Assembly: GCF_005938625.1 (NCBI RefSeq)
Contig: NZ_VCNJ01000017.1
Coordinates: 122,611-186,610, forward strand
Direction: 5' to 3'
DNA: 64,000 nucleotides
Origin: Pseudomonas fluorescens
GTDB lineage: Bacteria; Pseudomonadota; Gammaproteobacteria; Pseudomonadales; Pseudomonadaceae
In this document: piece after piece, positions 29,763 to 38,721 of the stretch
Layout: every line of letters starts with the position of its first letter
Numbering within the stretch: position 1 is the stretch's first letter
Position numbers and translations under genes: made by a program
The notes under the pieces: generated by a model
Seen by the model: the letters and a program-made list of their open reading frames with translations, nothing else
The model's database searches: none
What the model was told of the DNA's origin: nothing

Positions 29763-30493
29763 GCGCGCCACCGCCGCCAGAGGATCAGCGGAAAGCGCAG
29801 CAACATGCCGAGAAACAGCCGTGTGTGCATGCTGGAAATCAGCGCGTTGTCGTGGAACAGACGGAAGTGCGACACACCGTCCAGCGGGTAGTGAACGCTG
29901 GTTTGCAGCCAGCGCATCGGCTGATTGCGCCACGACAGGCGCACGAGAATGTCCGAGTCGAAATCCATGCGCTTGCCGACTTTCGCCGAGTCGATTACCG
30001 CCAGCGTCGGGGCCAGTGGATAGACGCGAAACCCGCACATCGAATCGCGGATCTGCAGCGACAGCGTGTTGATCCAGACCATCACGTGGGTCAGGTAGCG
30101 CGCGTACAAACGGCCTTTCGGTACACTCTCGTCGAACAGCGGATAACCGCAGATCATCGCTTCGGGATGGGCGCGGGATTCATCGACGAAACGGGCGACA
30201 TCGTGCAAATCGTGCTGACCGTCGGCATCGACCTGCAGTGCATGGGTGAAGCCCAGCAGCGCGGACTCGCGCAAACCGGTCATCACTGCACCGCCCTTAC
30301 CCTGATTGGCGGTGAGGCGTACCAAATGCACCTTGTCGCGCTCGGCCAGAGTATCGAGCACCTTCGCGCAGGATTGGGTGCTGGCGTCGTCCACCAGAAT
30401 GCACGGCAGGCCTTGGGCGAGCAGAGCGTCGACCACAGTGGTAATCGCGGTTTCGTGGTTGTAAACCGGGATAACGGCGCAGGGATTATGCAT
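29759..30493 (-). CDS. Family 2 glycosyltransferase of the APE cluster
   Basis: A 244-residue GT-A fold glycosyltransferase with VIPVYNHE at the start, LVDDAST, and the DxD-type motif in LQVDADGQHD. It lacks strong membrane helices apart from the C-terminal segment (RLFLGMLLRFPLIL). The start is the ATG at 30493 (MHNPCAVIPVYN), with AGGGA ten bases upstream; the longer frame to 30556 runs through a REP. It probably glycosylates the lipid anchor or the polyene. A 59-bp gap holding the REP separates it from the ligase gene. Confidence 0.82.
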   Translation of the reverse strand: MHNPCAVIPVYNHETAITTVVDALLAQGLPCILVDDASTQSCAKVLDTLAERDKVHLVRLTANQGKGGAVMTGLRESALLGFTHALQVDADGQHDLHDVARFVDESRAHPEAMICGYPLFDESVPKGRLYARYLTHVMVWINTLSLQIRDSMCGFRVYPLAPTLAVIDSAKVGKRMDFDSDILVRLSWRNQPMRWLQTSVHYPLDGVSHFRLFHDNALISSMHTRLFLGMLLRFPLILWRRWRA

Positions 30494-30505
30494 ACCGACG
30501 ATCCC

Positions 30506-30529
30506 TGTAGGAGTGAGCCTGCTCGCGAT
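30506..30529. repeat. Single REP arm inside the APE operon
   Basis: One arm of the TGTAGGAGTGAGCCTGCTCG class with no inverted partner. It fills the gap between the acyl ligase/dehydratase gene and the glycosyltransferase gene. Confidence 0.85.
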
Positions 30530-30552
30530 TGAGTGCGTAGCACTCACCAAGG

Positions 30553-32232
30553 TCAATCATGCTCTACACCCAAAAGAATCCGCCCACTGGAACAGGTCGC
30601 CGTGTCATTGCGATAAGCGAAATACAATTTGCGGCGCTCAGGATCAAACCGCAGGTGTAACTGGATTTCATCGCCGGGGCGCACCAGTTGCTGGAACTTC
30701 AGCACTTCCATCCCGGCAAACGGGCCAGTCAGGTTGAGCAATTGGCGACCGAGGTTCAGCGCCCATTCAACCTGCACCACGCCGGGCAATACCGGGGCTT
30801 TAGGGAAGTGGCCACTGAAATAAGCCAGATCCGGCGGTACGCTCAGTTGCAGACTGCATTCACCCTCGGTCTCGACTTGTTCCAGCACTTGCGGCGCTTT
30901 CGGTCGCGGCGCCATCAACAGTGCTTCAACGTCGGCCTGCGGCAGCTTGCCTTGGCTGTTCAACGGCAATTGCCGCACCAGCCGCCAACGTCGAGGCAAA
31001 GCCAGCGCTTCACAGTGTTGGCGCAAATGCTGGCGCAGGGTTTCGGTCAGACTGCGACGGCCGTGTTCACGCAAGGCAAACAGGCCCGACTCACTGAGCA
31101 CCAACAGAGCACCCAGCGAGGCACGATTCTCTTGGACCACGCCCAAGCGCGCTTCGGCGACCCAGTCGTTGGCAACCAAGGCTTGTTCGAGCATGGGCAG
31201 CGAGATGCGTTTTTCTTCGAGTTTGACGATCCGGTCCAGCCGTCCGAGCAGTTCGAAGCGGCCATCGGCGGCGATTCGCGCGGCGTCGGCGGTGTGCTCA
31301 ACGTGCCCGGCCGGTAAATAAGGTGAAGCGATCAGCAGGGCGCCGTCGCTGTCCTGGCTCAGTTCGACACCGGCGAACGGTTGCCACAGTTGTTCGCCCT
31401 GACGCCAGGCGATTCCGCCGGTTTCCGAGCTGCCGAGGATTTCCGTCGGCCATTGCTGCAAGCGTCGTTGCAAGCTCTGCGCAGCTTCAAAGGGCAGCGC
31501 GCCACCGGAGGAAAACACCCGGCGCACGGCGCTGAGGGCAGGCCAGTCAAGGTTATCGCCCATACGCTTGAGCAACGCCGGGCTGGCGACCCAGGCGAAG
31601 GCCGGATGTTCGCGGCTGGCGCGCTGCATATCTTCCGGGAAGGCCAGTTGCTGTCGCACAAAAGTGCGCCCGGCGCACAGCGGCCACAGCACGCGAAAGA
31701 GCAAACCGTAGATGTGTTGGGTGGCGACGCTGCCGATGATGCAGGCCTCACCGAGGTCCGCGCCCCACAGTTGCTCCAGCGCCAGGACTTCATTGGCCAG
31801 TTGGCGCAGGGTCTTGTCGATGCGCTTGGGCTCGCCGCTTGAGCCGGACGTACACAGGCTCAAACGGCACTGGTCGAGATCCAGCTCGGCGCCATGCAAC
31901 GGCGGCTGATGAAAGTCGCTCAGCTGCGCGTCATCGGCGTGATCCGTCAGCCACAGATCGACCTCAGTCGACCAGCGCTGGCGGGTTTGTGCTTGCAGAT
32001 CCGAGGGCAGCAGCACACTCACGCCGGCACGCCATGCGCCCAGCAAAGCGACGGCCAGTTCTGCGGCATCTTCCAGATGCACAGCCATGCGCTTCACGCC
32101 CTGAGCTTGCAGACCGGCGGCAACGCTCAACGCCTGCTCGCACAGTTGTGTGTGTTCGAGGGCCGGTGCGTGGCTGATGGCCCGCGCCGGCACAGGCTTG
32201 AGCAACAGCTGCTCAAGTTTTATCCAGTTCAT
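30553..32232 (-). CDS. Acyl-ACP ligase fused to dehydratase domain (ApeH-ApeI)
   Basis: A 559-residue two-domain protein. Residues 1 to about 450 are an AMP-forming acyl ligase, with the P-loop [12 protein letters not shown] and the hinge [14 protein letters not shown]. The last 100 residues are a FabA/FabZ-type hotdog domain with [15 protein letters not shown], which contains the catalytic His. In E. coli these are separate proteins, ApeH (loads the aromatic starter onto ACP) and ApeI (dehydratase). The ATG at 32232 has AGAGG six bases before it and overlaps the membrane protein gene by four bases. Confidence 0.85.
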   Translation of the reverse strand: MNWIKLEQLLLKPVPARAISHAPALEHTQLCEQALSVAAGLQAQGVKRMAVHLEDAAELAVALLGAWRAGVSVLLPSDLQAQTRQRWSTEVDLWLTDHADDAQLSDFHQPPLHGAELDLDQCRLSLCTSGSSGEPKRIDKTLRQLANEVLALEQLWGADLGEACIIGSVATQHIYGLLFRVLWPLCAGRTFVRQQLAFPEDMQRASREHPAFAWVASPALLKRMGDNLDWPALSAVRRVFSSGGALPFEAAQSLQRRLQQWPTEILGSSETGGIAWRQGEQLWQPFAGVELSQDSDGALLIASPYLPAGHVEHTADAARIAADGRFELLGRLDRIVKLEEKRISLPMLEQALVANDWVAEARLGVVQENRASLGALLVLSESGLFALREHGRRSLTETLRQHLRQHCEALALPRRWRLVRQLPLNSQGKLPQADVEALLMAPRPKAPQVLEQVETEGECSLQLSVPPDLAYFSGHFPKAPVLPGVVQVEWALNLGRQLLNLTGPFAGMEVLKFQQLVRPGDEIQLHLRFDPERRKLYFAYRNDTATCSSGRILLGVEHD

Positions 32233-32774
32233 GTACGGCCTCTTACCCGTTGTCGTATCAGCCATTCAATGGCAAACATCAGGCCGATCAATCCGTAGGA
32301 GATCAGACCGGTGTACAACATCCACCAATTCAGCGGCGCCCACAGGGTCAGCAGGGCGGCGCACAAACCGTTGCAGAAGAAAAACACGCTCCAGGCCACC
32401 GTGACCTTTCGCGTATAGCGAATCGCAATGTCCGGCAGCTCTGGCTCACGCAAGCGCGCCAGGCGCTCGACCATTGGCGGGCCGTATTTCAGGCTCAGGC
32501 TGAACAGCACCAGCATGAAGCCGCTGATCAGCACCGGATACCAGCGCAGCAACAGCGGGCTGTCGAACAGTGCCAGCAACAGGCAGAACGCAATCGCCAC
32601 GCCGGCCATCCACAGGCTGCCGGGCTTGCGTTCGCCGGTCAGTGCCCGCGCCAGCCACAGGCTGCCCAACAGCAGGCCGAACTGCCACGGAGCAAAATGC
32701 TCCATGCCGAAATACACCGCAAAGGGGTACAGCAGACCGGCCAGCAGCAGGCCGAGGCCGATCAGTCGGCTCAT
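32229..32774 (-). CDS. apeG: Membrane protein ApeG-like (COG4648 type)
   Basis: A 181-residue inner-membrane protein with about six hydrophobic segments, including LIGLGLLLAGLLYPFAVYF at the start, a middle GVAIAFCLLLALF, and a C-terminal pair around WSVFFFCNGLCAALLTLW. It matches the family of small membrane proteins found between the ACPs and the ligase in APE clusters. Its function is not known. It overlaps ACP2 at the start and the ligase gene at the end, each by four bases. Confidence 0.72.
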   Translation of the reverse strand: MSRLIGLGLLLAGLLYPFAVYFGMEHFAPWQFGLLLGSLWLARALTGERKPGSLWMAGVAIAFCLLLALFDSPLLLRWYPVLISGFMLVLFSLSLKYGPPMVERLARLREPELPDIAIRYTRKVTVAWSVFFFCNGLCAALLTLWAPLNWWMLYTGLISYGLIGLMFAIEWLIRQRVRGRT

Positions 32775-33025
32775 GCGGCCGGTTGAACCAGACGGTAGAC
32801 CGCCTCGACCACGTCGCCGACCGTGCGCACCGATTTGAACTCTTCGGCGGCGATTTTCTTGCCGGTCTGGCGTTTGATGTGATCGATCAGATCGACCGCG
32901 TCGATGCTGTCGATTTCCAGATCCTGATACAGGTTGGACTCCAGGCTCACACGGGCCGGATCCAGTTCGAACAGCTCGACCAAGGCATCGCGCAGGGTGT
33001 TGAAAATATCGTCACGAGTTTGCAT
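32771..33025 (-). CDS. apeF: Acyl carrier protein ApeF-like
   Basis: An 84-residue acyl carrier protein. Ser40 in LEIDSIDAVDL is the expected phosphopantetheine site. The protein carries the usual acidic helix 2. It begins nine bases after the first ACP gene. In the E. coli and Xenorhabdus systems the two ACPs have different roles, one for the aromatic starter and one for malonyl extension; which is which cannot be decided here. No phosphopantetheinyl transferase gene is in the window. Confidence 0.87.
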   Translation of the reverse strand: MQTRDDIFNTLRDALVELFELDPARVSLESNLYQDLEIDSIDAVDLIDHIKRQTGKKIAAEEFKSVRTVGDVVEAVYRLVQPAA

Positions 33026-33034
33026 GGTCCGGTC

Positions 33035-33310
33035 TCAAGCTGCCTGTTTTGCCGTGACGAATGCCGCAAGGCTGGCCACGTTGGTGAAATGGTTACGGGT
33101 GTCTTTGGCGTCGGCGTCTATCTTGATGCCGTATTTTTTCTGGATCGCCAGACCCAGTTCCAGCGCGTCGACGGAATCCAGGCCCAGGCCTTCGCCGAAC
33201 AGCGTCTGCTCGTCGCCGATGTCGTCGGCGCTGATGTCTTCAAGGCCAAGGGCATCGATGATCAGCAGTTTGATGTCACGCACCAGGCTAGGGGTGTTCA
33301 GATCGCTCAT
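33035..33310 (-). CDS. apeE: Acyl carrier protein ApeE-like
   Basis: A 91-residue acyl carrier protein with Ser46 in GLGLDSVDALEL as the phosphopantetheine site. It has AAGGAG upstream of the ATG and overlaps the acyltransferase gene by 23 bases. Its GLGLDSVDALELG motif is closer to type II polyketide ACPs than the second ACP is. Confidence 0.87.
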   Translation of the reverse strand: MSDLNTPSLVRDIKLLIIDALGLEDISADDIGDEQTLFGEGLGLDSVDALELGLAIQKKYGIKIDADAKDTRNHFTNVASLAAFVTAKQAA

Positions 33311-34100
33311 CTTCGGCGAGCTCCTTAATGAAGTAGTTGTGCAAATAATCGTTGAGCTTGCGCGAGGCCTGCGGTGCAGGCCCCTGAGCGGCGAAGGCTT
33401 GTGGGTCTATATCGGCCCCGACGCGAAAACTGAAGTGCACCCGGCGGCTGGGAATCCGATACCAGGGTTCGGCTTTGGTCAATGTGGTCGGGCTGACCTT
33501 GATGATCACCGGTGTGAGGATTTTCGCACCGCGCAAGGCAATTGCCGCAGCACCCCGATGAAAGGCTGGCGCCTGGCCCGGCTGGGTGCGAGTTCCTTCA
33601 GGAAAGATGATCAGGGTCTGGCCGTTTTGCAGGGATTGGGCGGCGGCATCGAGCATGTCCATGCTGCCGTCGTTGCTGATGTATTCGGTGCTGCGCAGCG
33701 GGCCACGAGTGAAGGGGTTTTCCCACAGGCTTTTCTTCACCACGCAATTGGCCTGGCGCACCAGACCGATCAGGAACACCACGTCGATCAGCGACGGGTG
33801 GTTGGCGATGATCATCTGCCCGGGACGGCCAAGACGTTCGGCTCCCTGAATGTCGTAGGTCAGCACGCCAGCGCGGGCCATGAAACGCACGAAAAACCAG
33901 AACAACCGGCTGACGGTCTGCCGCGCGCGTCGGCGATGTGCAAGGGCGTCACCGGGCAGGCAGCCCAGCAGTGGAAACACCAACACACGCAGGCACAGCC
34001 CGCCAAGCCCGAACAGGGCGAAACTTGCGGCGGTGGCCAGCAGGCGCCAGTAATAGGCGTCGCGGTTTTTCTCGGTCACGGGCTGCGTTGCCAGGTCCAT
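33288..34100 (-). CDS. apeD: Lysophospholipid acyltransferase-like ApeD
   Basis: A 270-residue membrane acyltransferase of the PlsC type. The HX4D motif is NHPSLID, followed by the second motif region and FPEGTRTQPG. Two hydrophobic segments (FALFGLGGLCLRVLVFPLL) anchor the N-terminus. The ATG at 34100 (MDLATQPV) overlaps the chain length factor gene by 25 bases; a longer start at 34127 is possible. In APE systems the ApeD-type enzyme is thought to act in building the lipid anchor. Confidence 0.8.
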   Translation of the reverse strand: MDLATQPVTEKNRDAYYWRLLATAASFALFGLGGLCLRVLVFPLLGCLPGDALAHRRRARQTVSRLFWFFVRFMARAGVLTYDIQGAERLGRPGQMIIANHPSLIDVVFLIGLVRQANCVVKKSLWENPFTRGPLRSTEYISNDGSMDMLDAAAQSLQNGQTLIIFPEGTRTQPGQAPAFHRGAAAIALRGAKILTPVIIKVSPTTLTKAEPWYRIPSRRVHFSFRVGADIDPQAFAAQGPAPQASRKLNDYLHNYFIKELAEDERSEHP

Positions 34101-34801
34101 ACACGATTTTTCCAGGCATGTTGGCAATGGGGTTGCTGGCCGAGCAAGGTTCGCAGCAGATTCAGCGCGTGGGGCCAGTGCGCTTTTGACCGTGTTTCTG
34201 AGGTGCTGTTCAGGGTCAGCTGCCAGTCGGTACCGGCGGTGAGCAAAAGACCCAGCGCATATGGAAACGGCACGTCATCGATCCACGCTGAATAGGCCTC
34301 GGGTGGTTGTTCTTCTGTGATCACCAGCAACACCGCCGGGGCGCCTTCATTGAGCAGGGCGGCGGCTTCGAGCATGCCGTGTTCGAGGCCGTCGCCGGCA
34401 GCGGCAAGGGCGCTCATTTCGCTGGTTTCGCCACGCATGATCGACCACAGGCCAATGATCGCGTTGTGCACCGACAGACTGAACTGCGTCGGTGACAGCG
34501 GCTGCTCGTTCGCCAGATCGCTGAGGATCTCGTAAGTGCGCGGGGTTTCGCCGTGACGCGAAACAAACACCAGCGGCAGATTGTCCCGTCCGTCGGCCAG
34601 GGGCCAGCCAACACTGAATGCCATACGCGCCAGTCGGCTGAGGCGGCGGCGCTGCATGGCCGGCAAAAACGACACATCGGGCGCGGCATCACTGCTCTGG
34701 AGCACGACCGGTTGTCGGCTCCAGGCCTGCCAGGCGTCCACGCTGTCGAGGCCAGGGGCCCAGGCGCGCCATTGGGCGATGTTGAAGTTGATCACGGACA
34801 T
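34076..34801 (-). CDS. apeC: Chain length factor ApeC-like (short ketosynthase-like protein)
   Basis: A 241-residue protein of the beta-ketoacyl synthase N-terminal family without the Cys-His-His triad. [35 protein letters not shown] aligns with the ketosynthase segment around the active site, but the nucleophile is replaced. Such proteins form a heterodimer with the ApeO ketosynthase and set chain length. It is the first gene of the cluster; its ATG lies 356 bp from the divergent ParA gene. Confidence 0.8.
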   Translation of the reverse strand: MSVINFNIAQWRAWAPGLDSVDAWQAWSRQPVVLQSSDAAPDVSFLPAMQRRRLSRLARMAFSVGWPLADGRDNLPLVFVSRHGETPRTYEILSDLANEQPLSPTQFSLSVHNAIIGLWSIMRGETSEMSALAAAGDGLEHGMLEAAALLNEGAPAVLLVITEEQPPEAYSAWIDDVPFPYALGLLLTAGTDWQLTLNSTSETRSKAHWPHALNLLRTLLGQQPHCQHAWKNRVWTWQRSP

Positions 34802-35157
34802 TCATCCCGCCCCTGCGGGCTTGTGTTGACGCGTTTGGATGCCAAAGCCGCAGCAGGCCTGACGTGGCGCATGGCGCCGAGTGGCGCGCATTATCCCGGT
34901 GCGACGAGTGTGTAGCAAATGCTGGTTACATTATGTGCAATGAAATGTACCGAGTGGTTCGCAAGAAAACTGTCACTTGGCCATTATCCAGATTGTCAGC
35001 GGCTTGTCTGTCGGGCTTCTCGCCGATCAATGGAGGTTATTGCGCTATCTTTCCGTGGATATTTGCACCTGACTTTGTAGTCCGTGTCCATGAAGGTAGC
35101 GAAGCAAGGTCGCGCACATCTACACTCGGTCATTCTTTGATACACGGAGGTTTGGTC
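34802..35157. promoter_or_regulatory. Divergent region between APE cluster and parA-like gene
   Basis: This 356-bp stretch has no gene I can support, although one frame stays open across it. A CCCGCCCCTGCGGGC inverted repeat at about 34807-34821 lies next to the apeC start, over its ribosome site. Bases 34910-34990 and 35020-35100 are AT-richer and probably hold the promoters. No regulator gene is adjacent to the cluster. Confidence 0.4.
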
Positions 35158-35928
35158 ATGCGGCGCGTGGTGTTCAATCAGAAGGGCGGCGTAGGCAAGT
35201 CGAGCATTGCCTGCAATCTGGCGGCGGTCAGCGCCAGTGAGGGTTATCGCACGTTGTTGGTGGACCTCGATGCCCAGGCCAACTCCACTCAGTATCTGAC
35301 CGGGCTGACGGGTGACGACATCCCGATGGGCATTGCCGACTTCTTCAAGCAGACCCTGTCCTCGGGGCCGTTCTCGAAGAAGAATCAGGCGGATATCTAC
35401 GAAACGCCGTTCGACAACCTGCACATCATCACCGCGACGGCCGAGCTGGCCGATTTGCAGCCCAAGCTCGAGGCCAAGCACAAGATCAACAAGCTGCGTA
35501 AGTTGCTTGATGAGCTGTCCGAGGATTACGACCGGATTTACCTCGATACGCCACCGGCGCTGAATTTCTATGCGGTATCGGCATTGATTGCCGCTGATCG
35601 CGTGCTGATTCCCTTCGATTGCGACAGCTTCTCGCGTCAGGCTCTGTACGGCCTGATCGCCGAAATCGAAGAGCTGAAGGACGACCACAACGAAGGTCTG
35701 GAAGTAGAAGGCATTGTGGTCAATCAGTTTCAGGCCCGGGCAAGCCTGCCGCAGCAGATGCTCGATGAGTTGATTGCTGAAGGTTTGCCGGTATTGCCGG
35801 TGTATCTGAGCAGTTCCGTGCGCATGCGCGAATCGCACCAGGCCAGCATGCCGCTGATTCACCTCGACCCACGACACAAGCTGACCCAGCAGTTCGTTGA
35901 ACTGCACAACCTGCTCGAAGATCACTGA
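35158..35928 (+). CDS. ParA-family ATPase without ParB
   Basis: A 256-residue ParA/MinD-type ATPase. The deviant Walker A is [10 protein letters not shown] at residues 7-16, followed by [12 protein letters not shown] and the Walker B LDTPP. The ATG at 35158 has GGAGG seven bases upstream; a longer frame from 34864 only runs through the intergenic region. There is no N-terminal helix-turn-helix and no ParB gene beside it. Orphan ParA proteins position cell cargo such as chemoreceptor arrays or other complexes; the cargo here is unknown. Confidence 0.83.
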   Translation: MRRVVFNQKGGVGKSSIACNLAAVSASEGYRTLLVDLDAQANSTQYLTGLTGDDIPMGIADFFKQTLSSGPFSKKNQADIYETPFDNLHIITATAELADLQPKLEAKHKINKLRKLLDELSEDYDRIYLDTPPALNFYAVSALIAADRVLIPFDCDSFSRQALYGLIAEIEELKDDHNEGLEVEGIVVNQFQARASLPQQMLDELIAEGLPVLPVYLSSSVRMRESHQASMPLIHLDPRHKLTQQFVELHNLLEDH

Positions 35929-35952
35929 TCCCTTGAGCTATCCATGAACACC

Positions 35953-36042
35953 TGTGGGAGCGAGCTTGCTCGCGAATGCGTCAGTTCAGTCGACATCTTC
36001 GTTTACTGATCCACCGCTTTCGCGAGCAAGCTCGCTCCCACA
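35953..36042. repeat. REPIN (class GTGGGAGCGAGCTTG), 90 bp
   Basis: Inverted arms TGTGGGAGCGAGCTTGCTCG and complement, between convergent parA-like gene and trxC. Confidence 0.9.
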
Positions 36043-36059
36043 GGGGGTTCTGGGGTGTG

Positions 36060-36494
36060 TCAGATCCCCTGGCTACGCAGCCACGCCATCAACTGCGGCA
36101 ACGGCAACGCACCACTCTGCCGCGCCACCTCGCGGCCGTTCTTGAACAGAATCAAGCTCGGAATCGAACGAATCCCCAACTGCGCCGACAACTGCTGATT
36201 GGCCTCGCTATCAAGCTTGGCCAAGCGGCACTTGCCTGCCAGCTGCGCCGCCGCCTGCTCGAACACCGGCGCAAACGACTTGCACGGCCCGCACCAATCC
36301 GCCCAGACATCCACCAACAACGGCAGATCGCCTTTGATCTGGCTGGCGTAATCACCTTGCTTGAGTTCGAAGGGTTTGCTCAACAGCACGGCGGATTTGC
36401 AGCGGCCGCATTTGGGCTGATCCGCAAGGCGCTCGGCGGGGATGCGGTTGAGGCCGTTGCAGGAGGGGCAGGGGATGAGGAGTGGTTCGGACAT
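36060..36494 (-). CDS. trxC: Thioredoxin TrxC
   Basis: A 144-residue thioredoxin 2. The N-terminal zinc-binding pairs CPSC and CGRC distinguish it from TrxA, and the redox site is WCGPC in DVWADWCGPCKSF. It reduces disulfides of cytoplasmic proteins and is induced by oxidative stress in E. coli. It stands alone on the - strand. A 7-bp stem (TTCCTCA / TGAGGAA, 36579-36594) lies upstream. Confidence 0.93.
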   Translation of the reverse strand: MSEPLLIPCPSCNGLNRIPAERLADQPKCGRCKSAVLLSKPFELKQGDYASQIKGDLPLLVDVWADWCGPCKSFAPVFEQAAAQLAGKCRLAKLDSEANQQLSAQLGIRSIPSLILFKNGREVARQSGALPLPQLMAWLRSQGI

Positions 36495-36861
36495 GATGGG
36501 TTCTCAGGCAGGACGTCTATGAGACGGATCTGGAGGCAAAGTCACGATTATCAAGGAATTGATCTGTAGGTCGTTACCTTCCTCAGTTGAGGAAAGGGCC
36601 TACGCACGTCTGCGCGGAGGCTGACTATCTGTATTTTATCTAATCGGTCATCTTGTGCAGAACTGAGCGAAATACCTTCCTATGACCGCCAAGACCGTTA
36701 AACGCCTTCCACTCTCGGAGCTTTTGAAGGGCTCTGAATATCTTTAAACCTTAAATGCCCGGACGAGTTGTTCGCTCACCGGGGACTCTGTTGGCTTTGA
36801 AAGTTTTTGCCTTGATTCCGGTGCGGGCCAAGGTCCGGGTCTCTTTACTCGTTTTCTGCAG
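36495..36861. other. Region upstream of HigA-like gene, with possible gene remnant
   Basis: No complete gene. A short open frame from ATG 36682 (MTAKTVKRLPLSELLKGSEY, then Leu) ends at TAA 36745, in the same frame as the HigA-like gene that follows. This may be the broken N-terminus of that gene. No HigB toxin frame can be seen. Confidence 0.35.
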
Positions 36862-37203
36862 TTGCCAGAAAACGAAGACGACTACGATGCCTTGGTGTTG
36901 GCGGTCGACGAACTGCTGGAAATTACCGGTGATGACGAGTCTCATCCGTTGATGAGCTTGGTGGATATCATTGGTGACTGGATTGAAGAATGGGATCAAA
37001 CGCATCACCCGGCCCCAAAACCTCCGGGTTTTGAAGTATTGGGATATCTGATGCGTGAGCATGGTTTGACCCAGAGCGACTTGCCTGGAGTGGGCACTCA
37101 GTCAGTCGTCTCTGAGATCCTGAGCGGCAAGCGGCAACTAAACCTGCGACAGGTTCGATGGTTGGCTGAGTACTTCAAGCTGCCTGTAGATGTGTTTATC
37201 TAG
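36862..37203 (+). CDS. HigA-like helix-turn-helix protein, 5' end doubtful
   Basis: A 113-residue protein like HigA (COG5499) antitoxins. Its N-terminal acidic part (DDYDALVLAVDELLEI) is followed by a helix-turn-helix with LMREHGLTQSDLPGVGTQSV and VSEILSGKRQLNLRQVRWLAEYF. The only possible start is TTG at 36862, with no ribosome site, so translation may be lost. No toxin gene is adjacent. An intact relative would usually be preceded by a HigB gene. Confidence 0.6.
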   Translation: MPENEDDYDALVLAVDELLEITGDDESHPLMSLVDIIGDWIEEWDQTHHPAPKPPGFEVLGYLMREHGLTQSDLPGVGTQSVVSEILSGKRQLNLRQVRWLAEYFKLPVDVFI

Positions 37204-37209
37204 GCCGCC

Positions 37210-38712
<1,503 letters not shown>

Positions 38713-38721
38713 TTAGACCGG

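Noticed and set aside
34864..35157. An N-terminal extension of the ParA gene
   Set aside because: The ATG at 35158 has a good ribosome site and sits just before the Walker motif; the extension runs through the promoter region.
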